DNA from: Salvelinus alpinus
Taxonomy: Eukaryota > Chordata > Actinopteri > Salmoniformes > Salmonidae
Length of the DNA: 64,000 bases
Reading direction: 5' to 3'
Assembly: GCF_045679555.1 (NCBI RefSeq)
Contig: NC_092120.1
Span: 10,903,305 to 10,967,304, forward strand
Below are positions 1 through 13,404 of the stretch, one piece after another. Each line of letters begins with the position of its first letter. Within the stretch, counting starts at the first letter, position 1. The notes below the pieces were generated by a model. It ran no database searches and was not told the origin of the DNA. It saw nothing but the letters and a program-made list of their open reading frames with translations. The translations under genes were made by a program, and so were the position numbers.

Positions 1-847
1 ACAACAGATCATGTATTACAGTTTTAGAAGACTACCACATTCTCATTTGCAAATTTTGCTGACCATAAAAACAGAGTGAATTGATCTCTCATACGTCCAA
101 AATACAAATAATGCAATCAGTTAAGTAGATAAATAACAGTTAATGCTCAAATTCCTACACTTTTTTGGCAAAGTGCTGTATTATTCCAGTAAACTAAATC
201 AAAGCAGAAGTCTAACACGTAGTAAAAAAAAATGCCACCAAATTTTCTTCACACAGGAGAAAACAGGTTTGCTACATTTGTGTATAAAAGCTGTACATGG
301 GCTGGGTGGTTCACGAAGAGAAGCTACCTCCTGTGTGCATAGCTGATTTGCTTTTGTATGTGTTGTCCCTTTGGACAAGAGTTCAAGTTCTTCATTAATG
401 CATTTTCATTATACTGTTTAACCTGGAAGGCACGTGATCCACAACAAATTCAAGGCATAAAACAAAATACAAATCCCTGTTATTATCATCAAGAGTTCAG
501 ACCGACAGCCGAGGACAAAACAAAATGGCTCCTTCCAGCTTCACACATCAAAAATGAGGACTTAGCCATCTCCTCCATTCCCTTCGTCCTGTTGCCCGTG
601 TCACAACAATGCAGTACAAAAATTGACACGTCAAATGATTTGCAAACTTTTGCAATCTGAGAAATGTTTAAATAAAAAAGATACACAAATACAATGGCTA
701 GGCTTAAATCACTTCACTATAAATCAGTTTACAACGATATAGACAAAACCAAATGAAACCACCTTAGTGCTTCTTGATGCTACCATGCTAAATACATCTG
801 AGTATGTATGTACTGTGTATTTCCCCCAATAAGTACAAAGAAACAGG

Positions 848-892
848 TGATATTAGGTCATAATATCAGGTCATCATAATATTAGGTCATAT
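848..892. repeat. short degenerate tandem repeat, AATATTAGGTCAT-type
   Basis: Three to four imperfect copies of a unit like ATATTAGGTCAT lie head to tail. Simple local duplication; no function inferred. Confidence 0.6.
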
Positions 893-2098
893 AAATTGAG
901 TTTGCCTGGATACTTGACTTTTAGAGGTTCTATGAAACTAAAATAGGCTATTTGAGTGTTTGAGTTGTCTCTGTGCTTTCTTACCACGAGTGCACAGATT
1001 CATGTTGTCACAAACTTGACCATTTCAGAGCACAAAGTCTCCAATTTGCAAACATTGTTAAAGTAAAGAAGAATATACTGTAAAAGCAAAAACAATAGTA
1101 ATATAAACTATTGCAAGGTTAGAGTTTCCTGCTACTTTTTTGGTTGGCATTTTAACATAATATTACTAAGTTATGTAACTAAGCAAATAAAGAACAAGGC
1201 AAAAATCCAACTCAAAACAATGAAAGTACACAGAAAAAAATATATAAACAAAAATGAAAAAGACTAATAGTTTTACTCCATCTTGGTGGGTTATAACAGT
1301 CGATTGAGAGAGTAGGAGTTCATTTTCACAGTCCTTGGACAAGCAAATGTTCAAATTCAATTTTATCGAGACGCACACAATTCTTTTAAAAGGTCAATCA
1401 TTGATCACAAACATTACCACAAGGCAAAGCACACTATGACAAATTTGGAAGTTCTCCAGTATGTACAAAGACAATTAACATCCGTCAAGTAATCTGCATT
1501 TTAGTAAAGTGTAAAGGTGATTGGCTATGACCCTGAGAAGTGGACTGCAGATTTAGAACAAACAATGAGAGATAAGATACAAAAACATTTTTTTTTTTCC
1601 TGTTCTCTCAACATCTGGAGACTAGCGCTATACAACCATGCAACAAATCACACACTAACATAGTCAAACCGCTGCTTACAAACATACCTATGTAGATAAA
1701 CGCTCATACTAACTTCATACTGATATGTAATATAAGTTCTTTCAAAAAATATGGAATTTTTTTTAAATACATTTTACATTTATTTATTTTTATCTTAAAT
1801 TCTACTATTATAACAAGGCGATTAGTGATATTTAACCCAGTATTTGACCATCATTTTCTCAAACAATATTGTGAAAGTACTGAATTACTAAGTTCAAGGC
1901 AGGTTCACCCATAGTCAAGAGAGGGGAGGTGATGATTTTGAAAAGTAAGTTGTGGCCATCAGAATGACAAATTACATTAGTTTGCCATGAAGTGATAGAG
2001 GAAGCAATTTTATTGGAGGGGCATGAGAAACAACCTTGTTAAACTGTCCTAATTACAAGTGAAAGACATGCTCCTTTTCTAAATGCCTACTCTAAAGA

Positions 2099-2296
2099 CA
2101 TCACAGTCATTCTATTAAGCCACAAACTCTCTTCTGATAGCACACAACCACTCTATGACAGCATACAACAACTCAATGACATCACTTACAATGTCACTAC
2201 GACAGCATACAATCAACACTATGATATCAATCAATGACATCACACAACCATTCTATGGCAGCATACAGCCACACTATGACACCACACAACCATTAC
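2099..2296. repeat. degenerate minisatellite, about 37-bp unit
   Basis: Repeated variants of GACATCACACAACCA followed by CTATGACAGCATACA are visible across about 200 bp, with roughly five to six imperfect units. It lies just beyond the tp53inp1 stop, so it may be transcribed as part of the 3' UTR. Confidence 0.6.
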
Positions 2297-2582
2297 AGAG
2301 TGGGTGAAAGCGGAGAGGGTCGCCACAGGTGTAATATCTGATTGAACCAGTCTCTCCCAGTTACCATGTGGTGGTGGGGACCTGCAGCGGAGTAAAGTGA
2401 CCTATGGCATTGATTCTAAAGGAATCCTCATCACGCCTCTTCATTCCAGAGTGGAGGATCGGTGGATGAAGGGAGGAAGTGGGGAGATGGAGAGGATGTT
2501 GCAGGATGTACTCTTTGCGTGGATTCAGGTTGAGATGGATGGATGAATTGATGGATGGAGGGTAAGGGATAGGGCCAAGACC

Positions 2583-5500
2583 TCAGTAGTTGAGGTGCCT
2601 CTGGCCAGGCTGGTGTAGATAGGTGGTGGTGGTCTTGGCCTGCTTGGCCCCTCCAGTACGCAGCAAGTTGAGGCGGCGCAGGGCGTTGCGGGAGAGGAGC
2701 TGGTGCTGGGCGGCGCCACGTACCCTTTGGGCCAGTCGTCCATGCTGCTGTGCTTGGTCTAGAAGGCCTGGGACGGCAGCCGCATAGCAGCCAGCATGGA
2801 GGCCGGCTCTGCACTGCACTACCGTTTCTGGCCTATAGGGGGAGACAGGAAGGGTGCTGGATTGGTTAATCCATGTTCTTTTTTAATTTTTTCGCCTAAA
2901 ATTACATACCCAAATCTAACTACCTGTCAGGACCTGAAGCAAGGATATGCATATTCTTGATATCATTTTAAAGGAAACAATTTGAAGTTTGTGGAAATGT
3001 GAAATTAATGTAGGAGAATATTTTTTTAAATGTCAATTTTAAATGTAACCTTTATTTAAAATAGGCAAGTCAGATAAGAACAAATTCTTTCTTACAATGA
3101 CAGCCTACCGGGGGAACAGTGCTTTGTTCTGGGGCAGAATAACAGATTTTGACCTTGTCAGCTCAGGGATTCGATCCAGCAACCTTTCGGTAACTGGCCC
3201 AACGCTCTTACCACTAAGCTACCCGCCACCCCCAAAATATAATATTATATAACATATTAGATCTAACAAATATAATGCATTAGATCTGGTAAAAGATAAT
3301 ACAACCAAAAAAAACTTTTTTTTCTCTTCTCCATCTTTGAAATGCAAGAGAAAGGCCATCATATAACCAGGAATGTCATACATGATGGATCATTAGCTTA
3401 CACACTAACTTTTACACATCTAGATAGTCGGGCGGGGTGGGTGTGGAGCCAGAGACAGCAGGGGTTCAAACTGTAGAACCCAGTTCCTACATTTGAATAC
3501 AAAAATTGATTTTATCAAACAGAACTATGCTACATTTTATCTCTGGGACCCTCAGGATGACAAATCAGAGCAAAATTACTGAATGTAAGTACATTATTTA
3601 CCTTCAGAGGTGAATGTATCAAACCAGTTGCCGTGATAAAAGTTTGTTGTTGTGCACTCTCCTCAAACAATAGCATGGTATTTTTTCACTGTAATAGCTA
3701 CTGTAAGTTGGACAGTGCAGTTAGATTAACAAGAATGTACATTTTCTGCCCATATAAGACATGGGAAATGTTCTTGTTACTAACAACGTCATGCTAATCA
3801 CATCAGCGCACATTACCTCAACCGTCCTGGTATAGGGATACCGATCCCGTAGAGGTTAACCTGTTGAGGACAGAGGGCGCTGTTTTCACTTTGGGGGAAA
3901 ATCGTGCCCAATTTAAACGGCCTCGTACTCAATTCTTGCACGTACAATATGCATATTATTATTACTATTGGATAGAAAACACTCTCTAGTTTCTAAAACC
4001 GTTTGAATTTTGTCTGTGAGTAAAACAGAACTCATTTGGCAGCACACTTTCTGACCAGGAAGTGGAAAGTCTGAAATCGATGCTCTGTTCAAGGGCCTCC
4101 CTATAAATGGGCATGATACGTATGAGTATACATGCACGTCATACACCTTCCCCTAGATGTCAAGAGGAAGTGAGAGAAGAAATGAAGTGTTTATCTTGGT
4201 CTGAGGTGGAATAAATCCTCTTGGCACGACGAGTCATCCATTTCCTGTTTTCTGGAAAGCGCGAAGATGGACCTGGAATTGCCTTCTGAAAAGCTGTCGT
4301 TATAGGCGACTACTATCTCCGGCTTTGATTTTATTTGATACATGTCACAATATCATCGTAAAGTATGTTTTTTCAATATAGTTTTATTAGATTATTGAAA
4401 TTTATTCGGGACGTTAGGCGTGTTGCGTTGTGTGACTTTGTTCAGGAAGGAGAGCTTCGCGCCACTTGGCCAGTGTGCTTGCTAATTCAAGAGGGAAAAA
4501 CGATGTTCTAAATCCAAACAACGACTGTTCTGGACAAAGGACCCCTTGTACAACATTCTGATGGAAGATCACCAAAAGTAGGACCCATTTTGTGATGCTA
4601 TTTCATATATCTGTCGAACTGTGTACTAGTAGTTTTGCGCCCAGGTTTTGGCCACTCTCTCGCTATAACATAAGCCTTATGTCGTAATGAAGATATTTTT
4701 TGAATTCTAACACTGCGATTGCATTAAGAACTAGTGTATCTATCATTTCCTATACAACATGTATTTTTTTGTAATGTTTATGAATAGCTATTTGGTCAGA
4801 ATAGGTGAGAGTCTAATAGAAATATCCGCACATTCTGGGAAAAAGATGCTACGTTAGCATAATGTATAACCACTGATTTCAGCTCTAAATATGCACATTT
4901 TCGAACAAAACATAAGTGTATGTATAACCTGATGTTATAGGACTGTCATCTGAGGAAGGTTTATGAAGGTTAGTGAAAATTAATATATTTTGCTGGTTTA
5001 TTCGCTAACGCTAACGTGCCTATTACTAGCGCTAACGTGCCTTGATGAATGAATGCGGTTGTGTGGTAGGCTATTGTAGTAAGCTAATATAATGCTATAT
5101 TGTGTTTTCGCTGTAAAACACTTAAAAAAATCGGAAATATTGGCTGGATTCACAAGATGTTTGTCTTTAATTTGCTGTACACCATGTATTTTTCAGAAAT
5201 GTTTTATGATGAGTATTTAGGTATTTCACGTTGGTCTCTATAATTACTCTGGCTGCTTCGGTGCTATTTCTGACGGTAGCTGTGATGGTAGCAGCAATGT
5301 AAAACTGATTTATACCTCAAATATGCACATTTTTCGAACAAAACATAGATTTATTGTGTAACATGTTATAGGACTGTCATCTGATGAAGTTGTTTCTTGG
5401 TTAGTTTGGTTGGTTCTTGGTAAGTTTGGTTGGTTTCGTGCATGCTACCTGTGCTGTGAAAAATGTCTGTCCTTTTTTGTATTTGGTGGTGAGCTAACAT

Positions 5501-8500
5501 AAATATATGTGGTGTTTTCGCTGTAAAACATTTTAAAAATCGGACATGTTGACTGGATTCACAAGATGTGTATCTTTCATTTGCTGTATTGGACTTGTTA
5601 ATGTGTGAAAGTTAAATATTTCTAAAAAATATTTTTTGAATTTCGCGCTCTGCCTTTTCAGTGGAATGTGGGAGTAGTTCCGCTAGCGGAACGCCGGGGC
5701 TAGAAAGGTTATTAAGCATAAATTCACTAAATTTAGGTGCTGTAACACTACTGCCAGTATTTTTGTAGCAAAAAGTCCTACCTGTGACAGGGGGTGTCAA
5801 GCGAACGTCGTCCCGGTTCCATGCCCACAGCGGCAGGTGTGTCAACAGGGGGGAGGCAGAGATTGAGGTTGAGGGAGAGGTTGAGGGAGAGTCGTGGGGG
5901 ACAGTGGGTGGTGTACACAGACATGCTGGGGTGTTCTATCAGCAGGTTCTCCAGGGGGCTGGTCTCCAGTACCATAGGCTTGCCCCTCGTCCCCCCGCCG
6001 AAGCAGGGTGGGGGAGTAACGAACCAGCTCTCCTCTAGAGAACAGGCCTCCAGGCGCTGGAAACCCCCCTCTTCTTCCTCCTCCTCCTCGGGACCCCCAT
6101 ACTCGGTGTCAGCGGTAGAGTCCAGGGAGGTGCAGGAGGCATAGCGGATAGGGGAGCTGGCGATGGGAGAGGGGACTACCACAAGGTCCCCCTCGTCCGA
6201 AGTCAGGTCCACCTCAGACAGGCCGTCACCACAGGGGCTGGAGCAGGCCTCAGCTGAAGAGAAAGGCAGGGATTGGTTAGGATACATCATCAGAATTAAC
6301 ATTTAAATAAGAAATGGAAAGTTTCTGTTCGCAACAAAGCATGTAGGGTATGTGTGAAAATGTGTTTTACAACCATTGAGTTTTATAATTGGTGATAAAT
6401 ATATTTTTTAAACTCCCTGTAGCAAAATGTAAAAATGCAATATGATGGTCCTGAGCTCAACCTGGGTGGGATGACAACTCATATACAATACCCTGACATG
6501 ACTTTAGGGGGCAATATGGCACCAAGAGAATGGCTTTAGCGATCAAAACAAAAACCATATTTTCGCCTGACGCATAGGTGTCAAAGCCCTACAGCACAGA
6601 GCAGTGTTCTATTGGTCAGAAAAACATGCCCGACCCAAAATACTATAGTGTGTGTGTGCGCAAGAGCTGTCACTCATAGGATCAAGCAGCTTCAGCAACT
6701 CCCTCTAACAAACTGCTGCCAAATGCTTTACAGTCTTTCCCAACTCTAGAATGCACCAAAACATGTTTTTCCACTAGCTAACTATCTCAACTCGCGATGC
6801 TGCTTAAAAGGTTAGGAGAAAAACTAAGTTTCAATAGAATAAATCTAATCAAGTTAAATGAGGTGGTCTGGCTGGAGAGAGAAGTTGCATTCACTGCATG
6901 CCTGGGCTATATAGCATGTCTTGCTTTGAGACTCGGTGGTGTTACTGTCAATAGTGCACTAAAAAGTCAGAATAATATACTACCATATGGGAAGTATAAT
7001 GGAAAAAGCAACTTGATACTAGATGGGAATCAAAGACAGCAGATTGCTGTTTGGGTTCCCATTATACTAAAAATAGCCTGCACGGACATCTGGCCAAAAC
7101 TTCATTCCTGGCCAAAGTTTAAAGCTGACTGTCTGTCTTTTTTTGGACAGAATCTCTGACAAACAGCTGAGTGTGTGCATGTACATGTTTGTGTATAACT
7201 GTTCTTTGTGTGTAACTGTGTGTGTGTATTGGATGTGTTCCCATGTGTGTATGATCATGAAAGGTTTCCTCGCTTTCCTTTTCAGATGTAGTGTGTATAG
7301 ATGTGTTGTGTTCCTCAGAGTGTGTTCATTTCTGATTGTGTGGATGTGTTACGGTGTCTGTGTGTGATAGAAATACACCCACTCCCAAGGACACTTCAGT
7401 TTCCATCCTCATCTTTCTCTGTCACGCATGTCAGCGGCAGTGCAGCCACCTTGTTTACTCAAAAAAATAAAAATCTCATCCATGCTGACACACACACCTT
7501 CAGGGTGATCCGCACGCTTAGCAACGCAGCAGAACCCTAAAACGGCTTACATCCCTCATCACTGTCTCTGTAAGGCCAATTAGAACCTGTAATCCTCTCA
7601 CCCCCACCATCCACCTTGTGTTTGTGTGTGTTTGTGTGCGTGTGTGTACTGTATGTGTGTGCGCACGTAGGAAGGGGGAAGGAAAGCAGTCTACGCTATT
7701 GATATAATAGATTGGCAGTTTAGAAGAAGTAGGAGACTAGTGCAACTTGAGCTGTTGGAAGTGTTCCAGGAATACAGCGGGTACACACTAAATAGTACAC
7801 TTTAAGTGTGTGGAATCAATCCCTACTGTAAAATAGGTCATGGTACTGCAGTCTGTGCAGGAAAGAATTATTCAACGCTTTCAGACAAAACATCTGACCT
7901 CTGCTTACTGCAATCACTCTAACAGTTCTACAAAACAGACATGTAATAAAGGGTTTATGATACCATGTATCAGCTGATATTAGAGATTCACTATAAAGTG
8001 ATCAGACGAATCATTATTATATGATACTGTTCTATGATCATATAACAGTTTGGGTAAGGCTACAGAGTGCTGGACTGTAGGGTAATATATCAACCACCTG
8101 TTTGTGAAGCACTATGAATGCTTTTATAGGCATTTAAGCATTTACCTGGAACACCTGTAATGAATGATGTGTAAAATGGATTACGAACACATTCTCAGCC
8201 TTAATGCATTTCCAAAGGTTGTCGTAAGAGGCCATGACATACATATGTAATACCTATACCTGTAAGTCCTATAACGAATAATGGACATGATAGACAACGC
8301 TATGAATGCATTAATCCCAGGTGGTTTGGGTCATAGACTGTGTTACTGACGGGGCAATTCTGGAGGGGAATTCTGCTGGGCCGCCTGCCCACACGTCTCA
8401 CTCCTCAGAGCCCAGAAGGGTAACTCTACCGGGCCTATTTTTATCTTCCTCCCCTTATCCCCGCATGCTTCTGTTTGACCCGTTTACAGACATATTGCCC

Positions 8501-9321
8501 ATATACTGCCCCATATCCCTTCCACCACCCTCCCCCGTACAGAAGTGGGCCAACAGGATTCAGTCTCTCACACCTTGAATATTCACACACTTGTGGAATA
8601 TGAGATGTGATGTATCAGGGACATACGGGCTGGATGCACTCCCTTCCCCCCAAAGAACAAGTGTGTGTGTTATTGAGCGGCATTTATATACTGTATATGT
8701 GTAGAACATTGTGTGTATGGGCACACGTGTATGTGCTTTTGTGTGTATGGATACTGGGAACCTTGCCAGGGTTTAGAGTAGCATCCTTGTCTGCATTTGT
8801 GAATGCAGGTGAACTTAAGTTGCATCGGTACGAAACAGTGGTTTATGGAGACTATAAGGCACCTAAGGATTGCATAGCCAAGCAGTTTGATGAGGTCAGT
8901 TCTTAGATGCTTATGATATGTATAGATCTGATAATATGCTCACATGGAAAAACAAATACTGGAGCGGCTAAAAATCAGTGTTGACTTTTAAAAGGTAGTG
9001 AAGTTCCCACCATGTGACTGTATGGAAATTATGCTCACTGTTGAACCCATCTGAACCGTTTTGTACATGAATACCAGGAGGTTATGGTGTGCGAGGGGTT
9101 GTTTGTGTTTAGAGTGTGTATTTGCATTTTTATTTGTGTATTTTACTGTTTATGTATGTTTCCTCTGTGTGTGTGTGTATGTTCTGAAACTCACCCAGAT
9201 AGTCCACCAGGATCCACTCTTCATCCTCCTCCTTCTGGCCAAAGTCCTGTTCTCCAGGGCCTACTCGTCTCACCTCCTCCACATCGTCCCCGAACAGGAC
9301 GCTGGTGAGCCTCTGGAACAT
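2583..9321 (-). CDS. tp53inp1: tumor protein p53-inducible nuclear protein 1 (three coding exons)
   Basis: Coding exons on the minus strand are 9321-9195, 6253-5782 and 2832-2583. They join in phase (127 + 472 + 250 nt) to give 282 residues. Donors are GTGAGT and GTAGGA; acceptors are TTCAG and TATAG. The protein starts MFQRL and carries the acidic EEDEEWILVDY segment, whose W-I-L-V matches the LC3-interacting region of TP53INP proteins. Next come the family signature EESWFVTPPPCF and ENLLIEHPSMSVY, and a C-terminus with LSRNALRRLNLLR and HQPGQRHLNY, as in human TP53INP1. It is known as a p53-induced stress protein that shuttles between nucleus and autophagosomes and binds LC3/GABARAP. The WILV core and the neighbourhood of ndufaf6 favour INP1 over INP2. 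An extra Glu run precedes ESWF. No stop or frameshift was seen. The start has A at -3. Confidence 0.9.
3036..3233 (-). mobile_element. HpaI-type tRNA-derived SINE in tp53inp1 intron
   Basis: Read on the minus strand it begins GGGTGGCGGGTAGCTTAGTG, a tRNA-like head with A box, then a B-box-like GGATCGAATCCC, and ends in AATAAAGGTTACATTT. The body matches the common salmonid HpaI SINE pattern. The tail resembles the 3' end of the LINE at 59060. Confidence 0.8.
3836..5715. repeat. about 1.9-kb non-coding dispersed repeat with internal duplication
   Basis: The edges carry related motifs: GATCCCGTAGAGGTTAA and GGGCGCTGTTTTCACTTTGG at the left, and CGCGCTCTGCCTTTTCAGTGG followed by TTCCGCTAGCGGAACG at the right. 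I recognise this combination from salmonid genomes but cannot name its family. Internally, a segment beginning near 4883 recurs near 5317 (ATATGCACATTTTCGAACA), and one at 5107 recurs at 5517 (TTTTCGCTGTAAAACA), giving a tandem duplication of about 410-430 bp. No coding frame is credible. It lies in the second tp53inp1 coding intron. Confidence 0.55.
6300..9190. other. first tp53inp1 coding intron, microsatellite-rich
   Basis: No exon or mobile element recognised. Imperfect TG/GT stretches occur near 7150-7370, 7617-7670, 8660-8750 and 9110-9180. Frames on the plus strand here are rich in Cys, Val and Phe because they read these repeats. Confidence 0.6.
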
Positions 9322-9908
9322 ACTGGGACTCCTTGGGGGGGTACGGCAGGACCAAGGGGGGGCTGAGCGGTGCGAGGACCGGGGCGAGGGTGGGGAACAG
9401 GCACTTTGGTCATCAGCTGCAGGTGCTAAAGTGCTTCAATAAGGTACGGATGTCTATCATCTGAGGGGAGCCGTGCAAAGTCTGGTCATAGCTCACCTCG
9501 ACGTGTGCAAAATTACAAAGGACCTGAGAGACAAAAGGGGAGGGGGAGAAAGAGAGAGAATAATTTGTTGTGATCTTGAGTGACACATTTGAGACCATAT
9601 ACATGAGCTTATAAAGACCTGTGTGAAAAGGGAGGGGGGAGATGCATACAAATATCCTTTGGTTTTTTGGCAATTGGCAGGAGGAAAACATGGGTCAGCC
9701 TGAAAGACATCTATGTTTATTTCTGGGTTACTAGTTTGAGAGGACAGTCCAATATCAACGCTCTCTGCCCAAACCAGATTTTATATATCTCTAATACTCG
9801 ATAATTAAACATATAAAAAGGGTAGCCAGATCATTCACAACTGTCACAAACTTCAAAGAGGCACCGTATGTGGTCGTAAATGTTTACAGGTGTGGGTATC
9901 ATTTGCCT

Positions 9909-10148
9909 ATGTAACAGTATAACTTTACGTCCGTCCCCTCGCCCATACCCGGGCTCGAACCAGGGACCCTCTGCACACATCAACAACAGTCACCCACGAA
10001 GCATCGTTACCAATCACTCCACAAAAGCCGCGGCCCTTGCAGAGCAAGGGGAACCACTACTTCAAGGTCTCAGAGCAAGTGACGTCACCGATTTAAAGGC
10101 CATTAGCGCGCACCACCGCTAACTAGCTAGCCATTTCACATCCGTTAC
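9909..10148 (-). mobile_element. short repeat with TGTAAC/GTTACA ends and a Pol III-like box
   Basis: The element runs from TGTAACAGTATAAC to ATCCGTTACA, so the ends are inverted. On the minus strand a B-box-like GGTTCGAGCCCGGG is present. Many salmonid loci carry copies with a gcgcgc-rich half, GTGACGTCACC and CTAGCTAGC. SINE-like or MITE-like; the class is uncertain. Confidence 0.55.
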
Positions 10149-11901
10149 ACTTATCTACCAGACATCCCTCAAAGCCAATTATGGAAATAGACCCATCATC
10201 ACCTAGCTGCCAACTGACAGACATACTGGCCAAATATGTGTGGGCCCAATAGGTCTGTAACCTAGCAGCTTGTTCACTGATAAGGGTGGTCCTTTATAGA
10301 ACACACACTATGGTGCTGTATCTTCACCTAGGGGTCAACTCTCTGTGACCATACAGCCCAGTATTGGTGGTAAAGGCCTGACCTTTCTTTACAATTAGAC
10401 CTCTAGTCAGTAAAAAGCCAGACAGCATTTTCCTCTGTTGATAAAGTGAACTACTACCCCCACACGGACACACCAGGGATACATGCCAGCATTTACACTG
10501 ACTTCAGGTCGTAGATTATGACCCCTGACCTGAAGCAGGATTAGTGATACACAACAACCATTATTCTGCCATACAACATTAAATTCCTGCTGTGAAGCCA
10601 CATTTGTCAGTGCAAATGTAAACTATGAGTTGTATGCATGTACACATTTATGCAAAACAAATACAGAGCAGTGCAGCCAATAATTAGAGATCCGTGGGTT
10701 TGTAAGATCTGAAAAGCTGAGAGAACTACAGTAGCTTCTTTATGATAATGTTCAAAAAGGACAAGACCGCTGTTTGGTAGACCTGACACAAAAACTGAAA
10801 CTTGGAAACTGAAACCTGGTCTGCCAGGCAGGCTACAGGCAAACACACACATTATGCCCAAATTACAGTTTGTCATATATTACTTAACATCAGACATCTT
10901 CGTCAGAAGATTTGTAGGCTGCAAGAGAATGCAAACACTTCGTTCTTTGATTCAATATCCTCTTATTTGTAAGATTCAACGACAGAGAAAATGAGCAGCT
11001 GTGCGACGAGGTCAAGGGACTGAGGGCTTTTCTATGGGACTTTATCTACAGTATGTCCAATACGCAACTGGGTTATAATCTCCTGCACCTGTTCGTCCTC
11101 AACAAAATATCGCTTGCATGCATTGTTTCCTTTCGAAAACGCTGGCTCTATTCAGATAGAAAACAAGGACGGGGGGGGGGTGAAGATGCGTCGTGATATT
11201 GCGCCCATTAAAATGGCAGTATATTATTAGTAACGAAATGAAACGGTAGGTTATGTGAGAGCTCACTTTCTTGTCGTATGTGTTTGGATGGTTGGTTGGA
11301 GGCCTGTCGTCGACACCTTGGAACAGAGAACGTTAGTACCGTAACGATTACGTCATATGGATATTCTCACACAGATCAAAATGCCTGATATTGGTTCTGT
11401 AATAAAACAAATAAATCACTGAAAATATCAATAAATGTTCAGTTATTACATCAAAAGTAACAAAAAACTTCAAATCGTGGTAGGCTGTCTGATTGCAGGA
11501 TGGTTTGTTGACTAGCATACAAGCAGAGGGTGTAGCGTAACCCTACACCTCTTGGGCGGGTCGCAGCTCTTACAATGTTAATCTGCCAGCAAAGTACAAT
11601 TCTGTTTTGTGCATATAAATAGCACCTCCTTCAATAGATAGGGAGACATATAGACCTTGCCATGATAATACATTTTCAGTAGACTGCGGTCTGCCTCTTA
11701 TTTGGCAAAAATGGTCCGAGAATCTTATTTTTGCTACACAAAACATTGTTGGTGCATAAAAACAGTGGAAATAGGCTGTGTTTGTGCTAAACCGTTCTTG
11801 TGAAAATAATGTCATGTCAACAATGGTCTACAATTGAATTGCAAAAGATTACTGTGTGTTCTTCGAACAACAGACAACAAAGAGAACCCCAAAAAACTCA
11901 C

Positions 11902-12130
11902 CTGCGGCAAGAAAAGATGTGAACAGCAAAGGACGGATATTTAGTGATTAAATCCTTAAGACTTTGAGGTAGATTGTATCTTTTAGAAAATATTTAAAAA
12001 AGTTTTCTTCGCAGAAGAAATTAAGTACATGGACCTTTGTATTCGGAGCAACACAGTTCGTTACTTTGTCCGAGCCTTTCCGAGGTCCCAACTGTTCCCT
12101 TTGTTATTGTTGAGGCGCACTAACAGCTGA
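11902..12130 (-). promoter_or_regulatory. tp53inp1: candidate 5' UTR exon and promoter of tp53inp1
   Basis: On the minus strand a strong donor CTTGCCGCAG|GTGAGTTTT ends a possible non-coding exon at 11902. The sequence upstream (12000-12280) has moderate GC and no coding frame. Distance and orientation fit a 5' leader for tp53inp1, with a further acceptor CACCTGCAG near 9416 just upstream of the first coding exon. I could not identify a credible p53 response element by eye. The transcription start is inferred. Confidence 0.3.
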
Positions 12131-12299
12131 TCCGAGAGACGTAGTTTTCAACAGCCTATGGGAGGGCCCTGTATTAAATCTGTAAGCCAATCATATACCG
12201 CCGTTGACTCTGACAAACAGTCACCAACGCACGTGACCCACCCCAGAGAAAGACAAGACTGGGCTAAACCCAGCCCATGAATTTTTGGGATTGATTCTT

Positions 12300-13100
12300 T
12301 CTTCAAACTTGTCAAAATATTTGACAAAGCACCCTTATTTCCTGTGATGGGTAAAATATGTTTCCTAATGTATTTTTACTATTTCCCCGATTAATTTATC
12401 AAGCTTTATGGATAGCAGGCTAAGAATTAGCAATATTATAATATGCCTTATACCATTGTAATAAAATGCTTATAACCCTATGTTATATAACTGTCCATAA
12501 ATGGTAAATGAAGCCATCCTGTAACATTTCCTTCGCTCAATAAAACATCGCCCTGTAGCCCAGTGACAGTCAAATGCTCTAATAATGTGAAGGTGACATT
12601 ATCAAAAGTACCAAAACACTATTCAGCACCCATGCATTAGAATTGACAAAAAAAAGTAAATTTAGGAGTGTGGGACCATGTTACAAAGCAATGACAGCTC
12701 GGCCCCCTCCCGAAAAGGAAACATAACATCTATATTTTTCATTATTGTAACCTTACACCAAGTTTTTTGTCGTTGCAATCACAAAAAAAATTAGATGGAT
12801 GTATGTCTCCTCTATCGGGACAGAATGGGCCATTGGCTTCACAAACAAAAAGGATCCAAACAAAGGAAGAGGGGATAAAAAGATGACAATGCACTCAATA
12901 CAGAGTATGTCGGTCACCAGTGAGGGGTACAACAAAGCACCCCTTCCCTCAAGCAGTGCAAATTGGGAAAAGGGGCCTGATCCAATGGTACACCAACCCC
13001 CATACATAAACCAGATTAAGGACACTTCGGACAAAGGACCTCCTGGGGCTGGTTGCTCCAGTTGGTCGTAAATGGGTCGTAACTCTACGTCCGATGTAAA
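12300..13100. other. intergenic, nothing recognised
   Basis: AT-rich, no exon pattern, no clear repeat. Frames at 12753-13178 lack family features. Confidence 0.5.
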
Positions 13101-13111
13101 ATGTGCTGGAT

Positions 13112-13270
13112 TGCTGGCCCAGTATTCCATTAGGGTGAAAATGGGTCTGCATTTCACAGTGGGCATATAGACAGACATAGAAGTGTCTTTGTTTATTTCC
13201 TAAGTAAGCCATACACAACTAATATGTAATAAATACCAATAGCATATCGTTATTGAGGAGGCTAGAAAAC
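13112..13270. repeat. direct repeat copy A (partner at 14424)
   Basis: Shares long matches with 14424-14577, including AGTATTCCATT, TTTCACAGTGGGC, ATAGACAGACATAG, TAAGTAAGCCAT and ACAACTAATATGTAA, in the same order. It looks like an old local duplication or two copies of an unnamed repeat, separated by about 1.3 kb that holds a SINE. Confidence 0.6.
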
Positions 13271-13404
13271 ACTCCACTCAATTTGGCTAACATTTCCCCA
13301 GTCGTGTAGGCAATCCAAAACGGACATTCTGAGAAGAAAAAACATAATTACTGATTGATTTATCAAGACGAGTCCCCACGCTTGTATCAAAGTAGCGCAG
13401 TTCG

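Larger units (their letters stand above)
1..2582 (-). other. tp53inp1: probable 3' UTR and downstream flank of tp53inp1
   Basis: AT-rich sequence with no supported coding region. It follows directly after the tp53inp1 stop codon at 2583 when read on the minus strand. TP53INP1 transcripts of other vertebrates have long 3' UTRs, so much of this could be untranslated exon, but no single poly(A) signal can be chosen. A candidate is the run of TTTATT on the plus strand near 1779-1788. Two small repeat patches lie inside and are listed separately. Confidence 0.4.

Noticed and set aside
5784-6144. plus-strand frames over the second tp53inp1 exon
   Set aside because: Opposite-strand shadows; the minus strand has clear homology and splice sites.
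7143-9308. Cys/Val-rich plus-strand frames
   Set aside because: Produced by TG-rich microsatellite sequence in an intron; no start context or homology.
12753-13218. 141-codon minus-strand frame
   Set aside because: No recognisable domain; part of it falls in the direct repeat at 13112.
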